Source: RU20A sp042610495 (lineage in GTDB: Bacteria > Pseudomonadota > Alphaproteobacteria > Rhizobiales > Rhizobiaceae). From it: a stretch of 64,000 nucleotides of DNA. The translations under genes and the position numbers were made by a program. The stretch spans positions 682,001-746,000 of the forward strand of contig NZ_JBHGAP010000001.1 of NCBI RefSeq assembly GCF_042610495.1, read 5' to 3'. Positions within the stretch are counted from its first letter, which is position 1; each line of letters opens with the position of its first letter. The notes beneath the pieces were generated by a model, which ran no database searches, was not told the DNA's origin, and saw only the letters and a program-made list of their open reading frames with translations. Of this stretch, positions 18,409 through 27,250 are shown in pieces.

Positions 18409-18720
18409 TCAGGCGGTCTTTTCGGCGTGCAGGCCCTTGTAGCCCACCGCATAGTCGATGCTCGGGCCTTCGGCGCGAATGCGTTCGCGAAGACGCAACG
18501 GCCTGAGCACGCCATCCACTTCTTCGATCTCGATGACGTTCACGTCAACCACCTTGTTGTCGGAAAAAGCCTTCTTGCCGGCCGATTCGAGCGCCGTGAC
18601 GGCCTCGGCATGGCGCGCCACGAAGGCGTCCTGCAATGATTCCGTCCACGCGCCGGCAGCATCGAGCCAGACGGAAATGCCATCGGCCAACCGGTTGGCG
18701 GTGAGGACCTTGTCGACCAT
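18409..18720 (-). CDS. DUF2849 protein
   Basis: 103-residue conserved protein of unknown function, found between cysG and cysI in many alphaproteobacteria. It begins MVDKVLTANRLADGISVWLD, typical of DUF2849, and has no membrane segment or Cys motif. Its ATG overlaps the cysG stop by one base (TGATG) and cysI follows after 12 bp, so it is produced with siroheme synthase and sulfite reductase. A small accessory role in sulfite reduction is an inference from position only. Confidence 0.88.
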   Translation of the reverse strand: MVDKVLTANRLADGISVWLDAAGAWTESLQDAFVARHAEAVTALESAGKKAFSDNKVVDVNVIEIEEVDGVLRPLRLRERIRAEGPSIDYAVGYKGLHAEKTA

Positions 18721-20228
18721 CAGCGGTGTTCTCCAGTCTGCAATATCGAAATGTCGGATGCGATGCGTTCGTAGTCGCCGTCCGCCCGCGCCGCAAGGGG
18801 CGAAACGGGCACGACAGGGCGCCCGGCGGCCAGCGGTTCGGCCAGCGGATTAGAATGCGTGAAATTGGCACCCGCCACGGCATCGCCGATGATGACCATG
18901 ACAGGCCCGGTCAGCTCGTCGCGATGCTCAAGCGCCGGCAGATCGGCAAGCGTGCCGTGCAGCATGCGGCGGTCGGCGCGCCCGGCATTTTCGACCACGG
19001 CGACGGTGGTTTCGGCGGACACGCCGATCTCCATCAGCCGTCCCGCGACGGAAGCCGCAACCGAGCGGCCCATATAGACCGCGACGGTCGCGCCGGAGAT
19101 GGCAAGGCGGGCCCAGTCCGGCAGGATATCGCCCTTGAGGTCGTGGCCGGTGGTGAAGACGAGCGAAGACGAGACGCCGCGCAGCGTCGCCGGCAGCTCG
19201 AAGTCGGCCGCCGCCGCAAGCGCAGAGGTGACGCCCGGAACGATCTCGTAGGCAATGCCGGCCTCGCGCAGCGCCGCCATTTCCTCACCTGCCCGGCCGA
19301 AGACGAGCGGATCGCCGGCCTTCAGCCGCACGACGCGCTTGCCCTCGCGCCCGAGCGTGACGAGCAGCTGGTTGATCTCGCTCTGCGGCTTGGAATGGCA
19401 GCCCTTGCGCTTGCCGACCGAAATGCGCTCGGCATCGCGCCGGCCGAGATCGACCACGGCCTGCGGCACCAGCGCATCGAAGAGAATGACATCGGCTTCC
19501 ATGAGAAGCCGCTGGGCGCGCAGCGTCAAAAGGTCTTCCGCCCCCGGACCGGCGCCGACCAGGAAGACGCGGCCCTCGGACGGGCCGGACGCCTTCAGCA
19601 TGCGGGTCGCGGTGCGGCGCGCAGTGGAGAGATCGCCGGAAGCGACCGCTTCCGCCACATCACCGGTGAAGAAGCGCTTCCAGTAGCCGCGCCGCGCATT
19701 GCCCTTGGGCAGCAGCACCTCGACGGCGCGGCGGTAGGTCTGCGCAAGCTGCGCCAGACGGCCAAGCGACGGCGGCAGGATCTGGTCGATGCGGGCGCGG
19801 ATCATCTGGGCGAGAACCGGCCCGGCGCCTTCCGTGCCGATGGCGACGGCGACGGGCGCGCGGTTGACGAGCGCGGGCGTCAGGAAATCGCACCAGTCCG
19901 GCTGGTCCACCGCATTGGCGGGAATGCCGGCGGCGCGCGCCGTGCGCACGATTTCACGGTCAAAGGCAGCATCGCCGGTGGCGGCGAAGACGAGCGTTGC
20001 GCCATCGACCTGCGTGGCGTCGAAAGGGGCGCGGACCGTCTCGATGCCCCGTTCGGCGAGCAGCGCGGCGTAATTGGCCTCCGGCTGATTCGCGAAGGCA
20101 ACGATATGCGCCTGCGTGTTGAGGAGCAGCCGCACTTTCGCAAACGCCTCGTCGCCATTGCCGAACACCGCGACACGCTTGTCCGCGACACGGAAAAAGG
20201 CTGGAAAAACGGTAAGGCGGTCAGTCAT
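18720..20228 (-). CDS. cysG: siroheme synthase (trifunctional CysG)
   Basis: Converts uroporphyrinogen III to siroheme. 502 residues in two parts: an N-terminal dehydrogenase/ferrochelatase half with the NAD-binding VAVFGNGDEAFAKVRLLL, and a C-terminal SAM uroporphyrinogen methyltransferase half with VFLVGAGPGAEDLLTLRA, VRLKAGDPLVFGRAGEE, YEIVPGVTSA and VAVYMGR. The ATG beginning MTDRLTVFPAFF was chosen over an upstream frame that has no homology. It opens the cys cluster and supplies the cofactor for CysI. About 70 bases upstream lies a small CTTCT/AGAAG hairpin of unknown meaning. Confidence 0.95.
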   Translation of the reverse strand: MTDRLTVFPAFFRVADKRVAVFGNGDEAFAKVRLLLNTQAHIVAFANQPEANYAALLAERGIETVRAPFDATQVDGATLVFAATGDAAFDREIVRTARAAGIPANAVDQPDWCDFLTPALVNRAPVAVAIGTEGAGPVLAQMIRARIDQILPPSLGRLAQLAQTYRRAVEVLLPKGNARRGYWKRFFTGDVAEAVASGDLSTARRTATRMLKASGPSEGRVFLVGAGPGAEDLLTLRAQRLLMEADVILFDALVPQAVVDLGRRDAERISVGKRKGCHSKPQSEINQLLVTLGREGKRVVRLKAGDPLVFGRAGEEMAALREAGIAYEIVPGVTSALAAAADFELPATLRGVSSSLVFTTGHDLKGDILPDWARLAISGATVAVYMGRSVAASVAGRLMEIGVSAETTVAVVENAGRADRRMLHGTLADLPALEHRDELTGPVMVIIGDAVAGANFTHSNPLAEPLAAGRPVVPVSPLAARADGDYERIASDISILQTGEHR

Positions 20229-20492
20229 GGGCAGAGAAAGGCGATCCTGATCGGGGTGGCAGGAATATCCTTCATCCCGACGGCGAAATGAAGGTACGGA
20301 AATGCGATTGCGGCTCCTTTGACAACTTCTTTTACCAGAAGCCATGGCCAGGGGGAAAAACGCTCCCCGGCGCCGCTGCCGCGTGGCGCACCCAAACTTG
20401 CGGTGCATTCCGGTTTCCGGCCGTTGCAAGAGCGCGCGACGGCCCGCTAAATGGTGCCGGGAACGGAAGAGAGACGACGAAGGAGAGCGGCG

Positions 20493-21110
20493 ATGACCCT
20501 GACCAGCGAAACGACCCCGACCAGCGACAGGACGGCGGGCGATCTGGCCGACCGGCTTCTCTCCGTCATCGAAAACGACATCCTGCCCCTAACGGAGAAG
20601 GGCGTGGCAGCCGGCAACAAGGTGTTCGGCGCGGCGATCCTCCGCAAATCCGATCTCTCGCTGGTGCTGGCCGAGACCAACAACGAGACGGAAAACCCGC
20701 TCTGGCACGGCGAGGTGCACACGCTGAAGCGCTTCTACGAGATGGGCGAACGGCCGGACACGAAGGATCTCGTCTTCCTCTCCACCCACGAGCCCTGCTC
20801 CATGTGCCTTTCGGCCATCACCTGGGCGGGATTCGACAATTTCTACTATTTCTTCAGCCACGAGGACAGCCGCGACGCCTTCTCGATCCCGCACGACCTG
20901 AAGATCCTCAAGGAGGTCTTCAAGCTGGAGCCGGGACAGTATGCGCGCAAGAATGCCTACTGGGTCTCCGACGCCATCGCCGCACTGATCGCCGCCTCCC
21001 CCGAGCGCGCAAGCCTGGAAGCCCGCGCCGAGGCGATCCGGGCGCGCTATGCGGCCCTTTCCGACAATTACCAGTCGTCCAAGGGCGACAATGACATCCC
21101 GCTGAACTGA
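20493..21110 (+). CDS. nucleoside/cytosine deaminase-family protein
   Basis: 205-residue member of the cytidine deaminase-like superfamily. The zinc site is seen as HGEVHTLKRF (HxE) and HEPCSMCLSAI (PCxxC). Upstream of these, NKVFGAAILRKSD matches the substrate-binding strand of guanine/tRNA-adenosine deaminases, but the long C-terminal part after FYYFFSHEDSRDAF is unlike TadA. The substrate is unknown. AGGAGAG 8 bases before the ATG supports the start. It is divergent from cysG, and mazG follows after 17 bp. Confidence 0.82.
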   Translation: MTLTSETTPTSDRTAGDLADRLLSVIENDILPLTEKGVAAGNKVFGAAILRKSDLSLVLAETNNETENPLWHGEVHTLKRFYEMGERPDTKDLVFLSTHEPCSMCLSAITWAGFDNFYYFFSHEDSRDAFSIPHDLKILKEVFKLEPGQYARKNAYWVSDAIAALIAASPERASLEARAEAIRARYAALSDNYQSSKGDNDIPLN

Positions 21111-21127
21111 GCTGATCGGACCTCCCC

Positions 21128-22081
21128 ATGCAGCCTTCGACCGACATTGCCCGCCTCATCGAGATCATGGCGGCGCTGCGCGACCGGGAGACCGGCTGCC
21201 CCTGGGATATCGAACAGACCTTTCAGACCATCGTGCCCTACACGATCGAGGAGGCCTACGAGGTAGCCGAGGCGATCGACACCGGCGACATGGACGACCT
21301 GCGCGACGAGCTGGGCGACCTGCTGCTGCAGGTCGTGTTCCATGCCCGCATGGCGGAGGAGGCCGGAGAGTTTTCCTTCGGCGATGTCGTCAACGCCATC
21401 ACCACGAAGATGATCCGCCGCCATCCGCATGTCTTCGCCCGCTCCGACGCCGATACGCCCGCCGCCGTGAAGGCGCAGTGGGCGGCGATCAAGGCCGAGG
21501 AGAAGGCCGAACGCACCGCCCGCCGCGCCGCGCGCGGGATCACGCACACGCCGGGGCTGCTCGACGCTGTCAGGCGCGGGCCGGTGCTGACGGAGGCGCT
21601 GGCCCTGCAGGAGAAGGCCGCGACCGTCGGCTTCGACTGGTCGGACGCCGCCCCCATCCTCGACAAGATCGAGGAGGAGATCGCCGAATTGCGCGAGGCG
21701 CTGGCAGCGGGCGGGACGGACAAGGTGAAGGGCGAACTCGGCGACCTTCTCTTCGCCGTCGTCAATATTGGCCGCCATGTGAAAGCCGATCCAGAAGAGG
21801 CGCTGCGTGCCACCAATGCCAAGTTCCGCCGCCGCTTCGGCCATATCGAACAGGTGCTGGCCGACATGGGCGAGGACATCGGCGCCGCCACGCTGGAGCG
21901 GATGGAAGAACTCTGGCAGGACGCCAAGCGTCTGGAACCGGCAGCGGAGGGTGAGGCAGCGAGCGCGGCGGCGGTAGGGTCGGCTTCGGAGGACGCCGAT
22001 ACGTCGGGTGCTGCGACATCGCCTGCGAGCTTCCCCGCGACATCGACGCTGGATGGCGCCGTCTCCGCCGGGCGTCGATGA
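21128..22081 (+). CDS. mazG: nucleoside triphosphate pyrophosphohydrolase
   Basis: Hydrolyses NTPs to NMP and PPi, a house-cleaning function. It has two MazG domains: the first with CPWDIEQTFQTIVPYTIEEAYEV and DELGDLLLQVVFHARMAEE, the second with DKIEEEIAELREAL and ELGDLLFAVVNIGRHV, each bearing the ExxE(12-28)ExxD metal signature. After WQDAKRLE the protein carries an extra low-complexity tail of about 45 residues rich in Ala, Ser and Thr. The tail overlaps no conserved domain and may be lineage-specific. Seven bases separate its stop from the following methyltransferase ATG. Confidence 0.94.
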   Translation: MQPSTDIARLIEIMAALRDRETGCPWDIEQTFQTIVPYTIEEAYEVAEAIDTGDMDDLRDELGDLLLQVVFHARMAEEAGEFSFGDVVNAITTKMIRRHPHVFARSDADTPAAVKAQWAAIKAEEKAERTARRAARGITHTPGLLDAVRRGPVLTEALALQEKAATVGFDWSDAAPILDKIEEEIAELREALAAGGTDKVKGELGDLLFAVVNIGRHVKADPEEALRATNAKFRRRFGHIEQVLADMGEDIGAATLERMEELWQDAKRLEPAAEGEAASAAAVGSASEDADTSGAATSPASFPATSTLDGAVSAGRR

Positions 22082-22088
22082 GGCGGTG

Positions 22089-22898
22089 ATGCCGCTCGCT
22101 CGCCGTCATCCGCTGCTGTCGGCCGCCGCAATCCAGATCGTGGCGCTGGTGGTCGCCCTTGCGCTTTTGGCCGGGCTGCGCGCCGCTCTTCCCATGGACT
22201 CGGCAAGCGGCGGCGAGGCGGACCCCGGCCTGCCGCTCTGGCTGCTGATGTCCGCAGCACTGGCCGAGGCCGGCATCGCCGCCGGGCTGACGCGCCTTGC
22301 CGGACTGCCCGTCTGGTGGATCTGGATCGGCGCCGGCTTTCCGCTGGCGATCTGGCTGACGCTGATGACCGCCGGCACCTTGCCCGCCTGGCCCTTCGGG
22401 CTCGCCTTCCTGCTGCTCTCGCTCGTCTTTTCCAACACGGCGCGGGAGCGCGTGCCGCTCTACCTGACGAACCGCGTGACGGCGGAGGCGCTGAAGGGGC
22501 TGATGCGCGAGCGCGGCCTGACGAGCGCCCTCGACCTCGGCTCCGGCCTCGGCGATGTCGTGCGCGCGCTCGACGGCGAAGGCCGCACCGCGCGCGGCGT
22601 GGAGACCGCCCCCTTCGCCTTCGCGCTGTCCTGGCTGTTCTCCCGCCTCACGGGTCGCGGTTCGATCGCGCGGGTCAGCCTCTGGGAGACCGATCTCGGC
22701 GACAGCGATCTCGTCTACGCCTTCCTCTCGCCCGAACCCATGCCCGCCCTCTTTGAGAAGGCCAGGCGTCAGATGAAGCCGGGCAGCCTCTTCGTCTCCA
22801 ACAGCTTCGCCGTGCCGGAGGTGGAGGCCGACGAGGTATGGGAGCTCTCCGACCGGCGCGGGACGCGGTTGTATCTCTACGGGATGGGTGGGGGGTAG
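22089..22898 (+). CDS. membrane-anchored class I SAM methyltransferase (ATPSCKMT/FAM173-like)
   Basis: 269 residues. About four hydrophobic helices fill residues 1-120, followed by a Rossmann methyltransferase with SALDLGSGLGDVV as the SAM-binding loop. Downstream, GVETAPFAFALSWLFSR, VSLWETDLGDSDLVYAFLSP and MKPGSLFVSNSFAVPE resemble the order of motifs in FAM173/ATPSCKMT proteins, which methylate a lysine of the ATP-synthase c subunit in mitochondria. That link is from memory and is only a hypothesis here. The ATG lies 7 bp after mazG. The nearby petABC genes make a respiratory-membrane substrate attractive but not shown. Confidence 0.75.
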   Translation: MPLARRHPLLSAAAIQIVALVVALALLAGLRAALPMDSASGGEADPGLPLWLLMSAALAEAGIAAGLTRLAGLPVWWIWIGAGFPLAIWLTLMTAGTLPAWPFGLAFLLLSLVFSNTARERVPLYLTNRVTAEALKGLMRERGLTSALDLGSGLGDVVRALDGEGRTARGVETAPFAFALSWLFSRLTGRGSIARVSLWETDLGDSDLVYAFLSPEPMPALFEKARRQMKPGSLFVSNSFAVPEVEADEVWELSDRRGTRLYLYGMGGG

Positions 22899-22923
22899 TT
22901 TTTTCGCGGTCGTGCGTGGGAGC

Positions 22924-23118
22924 ACCCCCCCTCTGTCCTGCCGGACATCTCCCCCGCAAGGGGGGGGAGATTGGCAGGGCGCGCCGGCAGCATGCTCATT
23001 CAATGGCTTCGGAGGGCGACATGACGGGATCGTGCCGGCTGCGATGTGGAGCGATGAGCCTGCCTCTTGCCAATCTCCCCCCTTGCGGGGGAGATGTCCG
23101 GCAGGACAGAGGGGGGTA
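22924..23118. repeat. RIME-like mosaic element, inverted pair
   Basis: Left arm (22924-22977) reads CCCCCCTCTGTCCTGCCGGA then CATCTCCCCCGCAAGGGGGG; the right arm (23068-23118) is its reverse complement. Each arm contains a CTCCCCCGCAAGGGGGGAG hairpin. About 90 bp lie between. The same arrangement recurs at 36234-36410, so the pair is a unit and not chance. It resembles rhizobial intergenic mosaic elements. Confidence 0.75.
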
Positions 23119-23210
23119 GCACCACACCCCATACCGGGCCCACCCGCACCTGCGCGCCCTCCGCACCAACACCCCCGCGCGCGACAACGCCGGGGTTACG
23201 GTCAGGTCGG

Positions 23211-23285
23211 ACGGGGCGCGCCACCGGCGCGGGATGGGATGGAAAAGGAAAAGCGCCCGTGGCGCGCCCCGTTCGGCGGTTTTTG
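23211..23285 (+). terminator. large perfect inverted repeat followed by T-run
   Basis: ACGGGGCGCGCCAC (23211-23224) and GTGGCGCGCCCCGT (23259-23272) are perfect complements around a 34-base purine-rich loop, followed by GGTTTTT on the + strand. It could be a terminator for transcription coming from mazG and the methyltransferase, or an unrelated structural repeat. The long loop makes the terminator reading uncertain. Confidence 0.4.
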
Positions 23286-23705
23286 CTCGCAAGCCTGATC
23301 GGTAGAACGGAAACCGGCTCGTCCCGGCATCTCGTCCGGCGCAAGGGACGCGGCTTTGAAAGACGTCCCAGACGCCAGGTTTTACAGGACGGCGGTCTTC
23401 CACCCGCCGCCATCGCGTTCCTGTGGCCTTGCGGCCTCCCCGGCAGGATTCATGCAGCCCACCGGTCGATCCTTTCGCGAACCCGCGACGGAAGGGCATG
23501 CGTCCCTCCCCTCCGTCTTGCGCCGGCCCCGCCTCGCCGGCACGCCTGCCGGTGCATCCGATGGCGGAGCGACGACGATGATAGGCCGCCCGCGCCGGAG
23601 GGGGAAAAGGGGGCAAATACGGGGCGCGATGAAACGGATTCAGGGCGTGCAAAGTGATAGCGCACATGCTTTGCAGGGGACAACCGACGGAGAAACACAC
23701 TCCTT

Positions 23706-23790
23706 GCGTCGTCCTCGGGCTCGACCCGAGCACCCATGCGGCGCCGCGCCTGTGGCTGTGGATCCTCGGGTCAAGCCCGAGGATGACGGT
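23706..23790. repeat. CCTCGGG-type palindromic repeats, inverted pair
   Basis: Left unit CGTCGTCCTCGGGCTCGACC and right unit GGATCCTCGGGTCAAGCCCG face each other, with a GGCGCCGCGCCTGTGG linker. Same layout as the pairs at 15.05 and 30.75 kb. Confidence 0.8.
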
Positions 23791-23873
23791 GAGTGGGCGG
23801 TGCCGAGGGCGAGGAACCGCATCCCTCAGCGGATTTCGACGCCTCTGATATACCCGAACAGCCATTCCGACTG

Positions 23874-23909
23874 CCGTCATGCTCGGGCCTGACCCGAGCA
23901 TCCACGCCG
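23874..23909. repeat. CCTCGGG-type palindromic repeat (single)
   Basis: CGTCATGCTCGGGCCTGACCCGAGCATCCA-like unit; the arms GCTCGGG and CCCGAGC are intact, with one centre change relative to other copies. Confidence 0.75.
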
Positions 23910-24020
23910 TACCCGATGCGCTTGCGGTGTGGATGCTCTGCCTAGGGGCGAGAACACGGAGGCTGGCTTCGCCTTGCGTCTCCAGAGAAGGCCGCACGGT
24001 CGTTAAGCCCGCGACAACGC

Positions 24021-24046
24021 AAAAAGGCGGCCCGCAGGCCGCCTTT
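24021..24046 (-). terminator. rho-independent terminator of petABC
   Basis: On the minus strand AAAGGCGGCC-TGC-GGGCCGCCTTTTT forms a GC-rich stem followed by a T-run, about 35 bases after the cytochrome c1 stop. Confidence 0.85.
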
Positions 24047-24080
24047 CGGATAGGTCGGAGCATGAACCGCAGATCGCGGA

Positions 24081-24959
<879 letters not shown>

Positions 24960-24982
24960 CGATGTATTCCTCTCACGCGCTC

Positions 24983-26254
24983 TCAGGCTTTGGCCGCAGC
25001 GGTCTTGCCGCTCTTTTCAAGGACCGCTTCGGTGATCGAGTTCGGGATGCGCTTCGGCGTCTCGAACAGGCCGAGCAGCGGAAGGATCACGAGGAAGAAG
25101 CCGAAGTAGTAGGCCGTGCCGGTCTGCGACAGCGTCACGTAGATGCCGTCCGCCGGCATGGCGCCGAGCCAGCCCAGCATGATGGCATTGGCGACGAAGA
25201 TCCAGAAGAACAGCTTGTACCAGGGACGGTAGACGGCCGAACGGACCTTGGACGTATCGAGCCAGGGCAGGAAGAACAGCACGATGATCGCGCCGAACAT
25301 CACGAGAACGCCACCAAGCTTGGAGTCGATCGGGCCGACATTGAAGGTGATGGCGCGCAGCATGGCGTAGAAGGGCAGGAAGTACCATTCCGGAACGATG
25401 TGCGCCGGGGTCTTCAGGGCGTTCGCCATGATGTAGTTGTCGGGGTGGCCGAGATAGTTCGGCATGTAGAAGACGAACCAGGCATAGACGATCAGGAAGA
25501 TCGAGACGCCCAGCGCATCCTTCAGCGTCGCATAGGGCGTGAAGGGCACGGTGTCGGTCTTCGACTTCACTTCGACGCCCGTCGGGTTGGTCTGTCCCGT
25601 GACGTGCAGCGCCCAGATGTGCAGCACGACGACGCCGGCGATCATGAAGGGCAGCAGGTAGTGCAGCGAGAAGAAACGGTTCAGCGTCGGCTGATCAACG
25701 GCAAAGCCGCCGAGCAGGAACTGCTGGATCCACTCGCCCACCCACGGGAAGGCCGAGAAGAAGCCGGTGATAACCGTGGCACCCCAGAAGGACATCTGGC
25801 CCCAGGGCAGCACGTAGCCCATGAAGGCGGTCGCCATCATCAGCAGGAAGATGACCACGCCGAGGATCCAGAGGATTTCGCGCGGGGCCTTGTAGGAACC
25901 GTAGTAGAGACCGCGGCCGATATGCAGGTAGACGGCGATGAAGAAGAACGACGCGCCGTTCGCATGCATGTAGCGCAAGAGCCAACCGTGGTTGACGTCG
26001 CGCATGATCTTCTCGACGGAGGTGAAGGCGACCGTCGTATCGGCAGCATAATGCATGGCGAGCACGACGCCCGTCAGGATCTGCACGATGAGCATCACCG
26101 CCAGCATGGCGCCGAAGGTGTAGGCATAGTTGAGGTTACGCGGAACCGGGTAGGAGATGAAGCTGTCGTGGACGAGACGCGGCAAGGGCATGCGCGAGTC
26201 GATCCACTTCTCGATCCCCGTCGACGGCTGGTAGGTCGAATGATCTGCACTCAT
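24983..26254 (-). CDS. petB: cytochrome b of the bc1 complex
   Basis: Di-heme, eight-helix quinol-oxidising core. 423 residues, the full-length (mitochondrial-type) cytochrome b. Heme-ligand histidines lie in LAMHYAADT, MHANGASFFFIAVYLHIGRG and SLHYLLPF...VLHIWALHV; the Qo-site PEWY motif is in HIVPEWYFLPFY. The ATG before SADHSTYQPS was preferred over a start six residues earlier. Between petA (14 bp) and petC (23 bp), clearly one operon. Confidence 0.97.
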   Translation of the reverse strand: MSADHSTYQPSTGIEKWIDSRMPLPRLVHDSFISYPVPRNLNYAYTFGAMLAVMLIVQILTGVVLAMHYAADTTVAFTSVEKIMRDVNHGWLLRYMHANGASFFFIAVYLHIGRGLYYGSYKAPREILWILGVVIFLLMMATAFMGYVLPWGQMSFWGATVITGFFSAFPWVGEWIQQFLLGGFAVDQPTLNRFFSLHYLLPFMIAGVVVLHIWALHVTGQTNPTGVEVKSKTDTVPFTPYATLKDALGVSIFLIVYAWFVFYMPNYLGHPDNYIMANALKTPAHIVPEWYFLPFYAMLRAITFNVGPIDSKLGGVLVMFGAIIVLFFLPWLDTSKVRSAVYRPWYKLFFWIFVANAIMLGWLGAMPADGIYVTLSQTGTAYYFGFFLVILPLLGLFETPKRIPNSITEAVLEKSGKTAAAKA

Positions 26255-26268
26255 TATCAGGTGTCCCC

Positions 26269-26847
26269 TCAACCGATCTTGATGACAGTGTCGTTGACGA
26301 ACGAAAAGGTCGGAACGGCAAGGTTCTGCGGTGCCGGGCCCTTACGGATACGGCCGGCCGTATCGTAGTGCGAGCCGTGGCAGGGACAGAACCAGCCGCC
26401 GAAATCGCCGGACTGGCCGAGCGGCACGCAGCCGAGATGCGTGCACGAGCCGATCATGACGATCCAGTTTTCCTTGCCTTCGCCGGCCGAACGATCGATG
26501 TCGGTCGCCTGCGCGTCCGGCGCGATGTTGGCATTGCGGGCGATCGGATCCTTGAGATCGGCAAGCTGGACGGCTTTGGCCTCTTCCACTTCCTTGTCGG
26601 TCCGGTTGCGGATGAAGATCGGCTTGCCGCGCCACTTGGCCGTCAGCGACATGCCGGGCTGCAGGCTCGACACGTCGACCTCGATGGAGGCGAGCGCCAG
26701 CGTCGATGCGTCCGGACGCATCTGGTCAATGAAGGGCCAGGCTACGGCCGCGGCGCCGACGGCACCGGCCATGCCGGTCGTCAGGTACAGGAAATCTCGG
26801 CGAGTCGGCTCGCCGGACGTTTCGCTCGTTGTCTCGTGTTCGCTCAC
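26269..26847 (-). CDS. petA: Rieske iron-sulfur subunit of the bc1 complex
   Basis: 2Fe-2S subunit that takes the first quinol electron. 192 residues. The twin-arginine signal-anchor RRDFLYL precedes a hydrophobic segment; cluster motifs are CTHLGC and CPCHGSHYD, with the conserved GPAPQNLAVP before the C-terminus. Two non-ATG starts compete: GTG (chosen, giving (M)SEHETTSETSGEP) and a TTG two codons earlier with GAGGA 4-8 bases upstream. First gene of petABC; an FNR/FixK-like box is proposed about 160 bases upstream. Confidence 0.94.
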   Translation of the reverse strand: MSEHETTSETSGEPTRRDFLYLTTGMAGAVGAAAVAWPFIDQMRPDASTLALASIEVDVSSLQPGMSLTAKWRGKPIFIRNRTDKEVEEAKAVQLADLKDPIARNANIAPDAQATDIDRSAGEGKENWIVMIGSCTHLGCVPLGQSGDFGGWFCPCHGSHYDTAGRIRKGPAPQNLAVPTFSFVNDTVIKIG

Positions 26848-27250
26848 GGTCAAACCATCCTCTCACGCATTTCTCTTGCGGAAACCGCACATCTTGTCGC
26901 CCGGTGCTCCGTCGAACCGCATCCCGGACACGAAAGCGGCCTTTCGCCACCCCGCCGGAACGGGTCTAAACCCTTGCCCCCGCATGCAGTTGAACGAAGA
27001 AATTGCGCCAGATCAATAAGCGAGCTTGAAACACGGAAAGGATTTTTGAACCCTCCTCCCGTGTGCCCCGCCTCGCCTGCCATCGGCCGGACACAGATTC
27101 CCCGTCAATCCGCCGCGTTCTATGCGCGAACAGCGTCCATGTCCAGTGTCGCAATGGCAACGGGCCACAATGTCGCGGGATTGCCGCTTGCTGACTTGAC
27201 GGGGCGCAAGCGGCTGGAATGGCGGGGAAAACGCGTCAGCCGCCCCTCGC
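26848..27250. other. petABC upstream region
   Basis: About 400 bp with no supportable gene between petA and the downstream end of an ABC exporter gene that points the same way. Besides the FNR-like site at 27003-27016 I see no clear hairpin terminator for the exporter. Confidence 0.5.
27003..27016. promoter_or_regulatory. candidate FNR/FixK-type box upstream of petABC
   Basis: TTGCGCCAGATCAA, read on the minus strand as TTGAT-CTGG-CGCAA, matches the TTGAT-N4-ATCAA anaerobox at 8 of 10 defined bases. It lies about 160 bases upstream of petA, in range for a redox-regulated promoter. Two mismatches keep this speculative. Confidence 0.3.

Larger units (their letters stand above)
22899..24080. 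other. 1.2-kb intergenic region rich in repeats
   Basis: No supportable gene. It holds an inverted pair of RIME-like elements (22924-23118), a perfect 14-bp inverted repeat with long loop (23211-23272), three palindromic CCTCGGG-type repeats (23706-23909) and the petABC terminator. Long open frames on both strands read through these repeats and lack ribosome-binding sites, domain features or a reasonable amino-acid mix. Any former gene between 23.28 and 23.70 kb is not recognisable. Confidence 0.6.
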
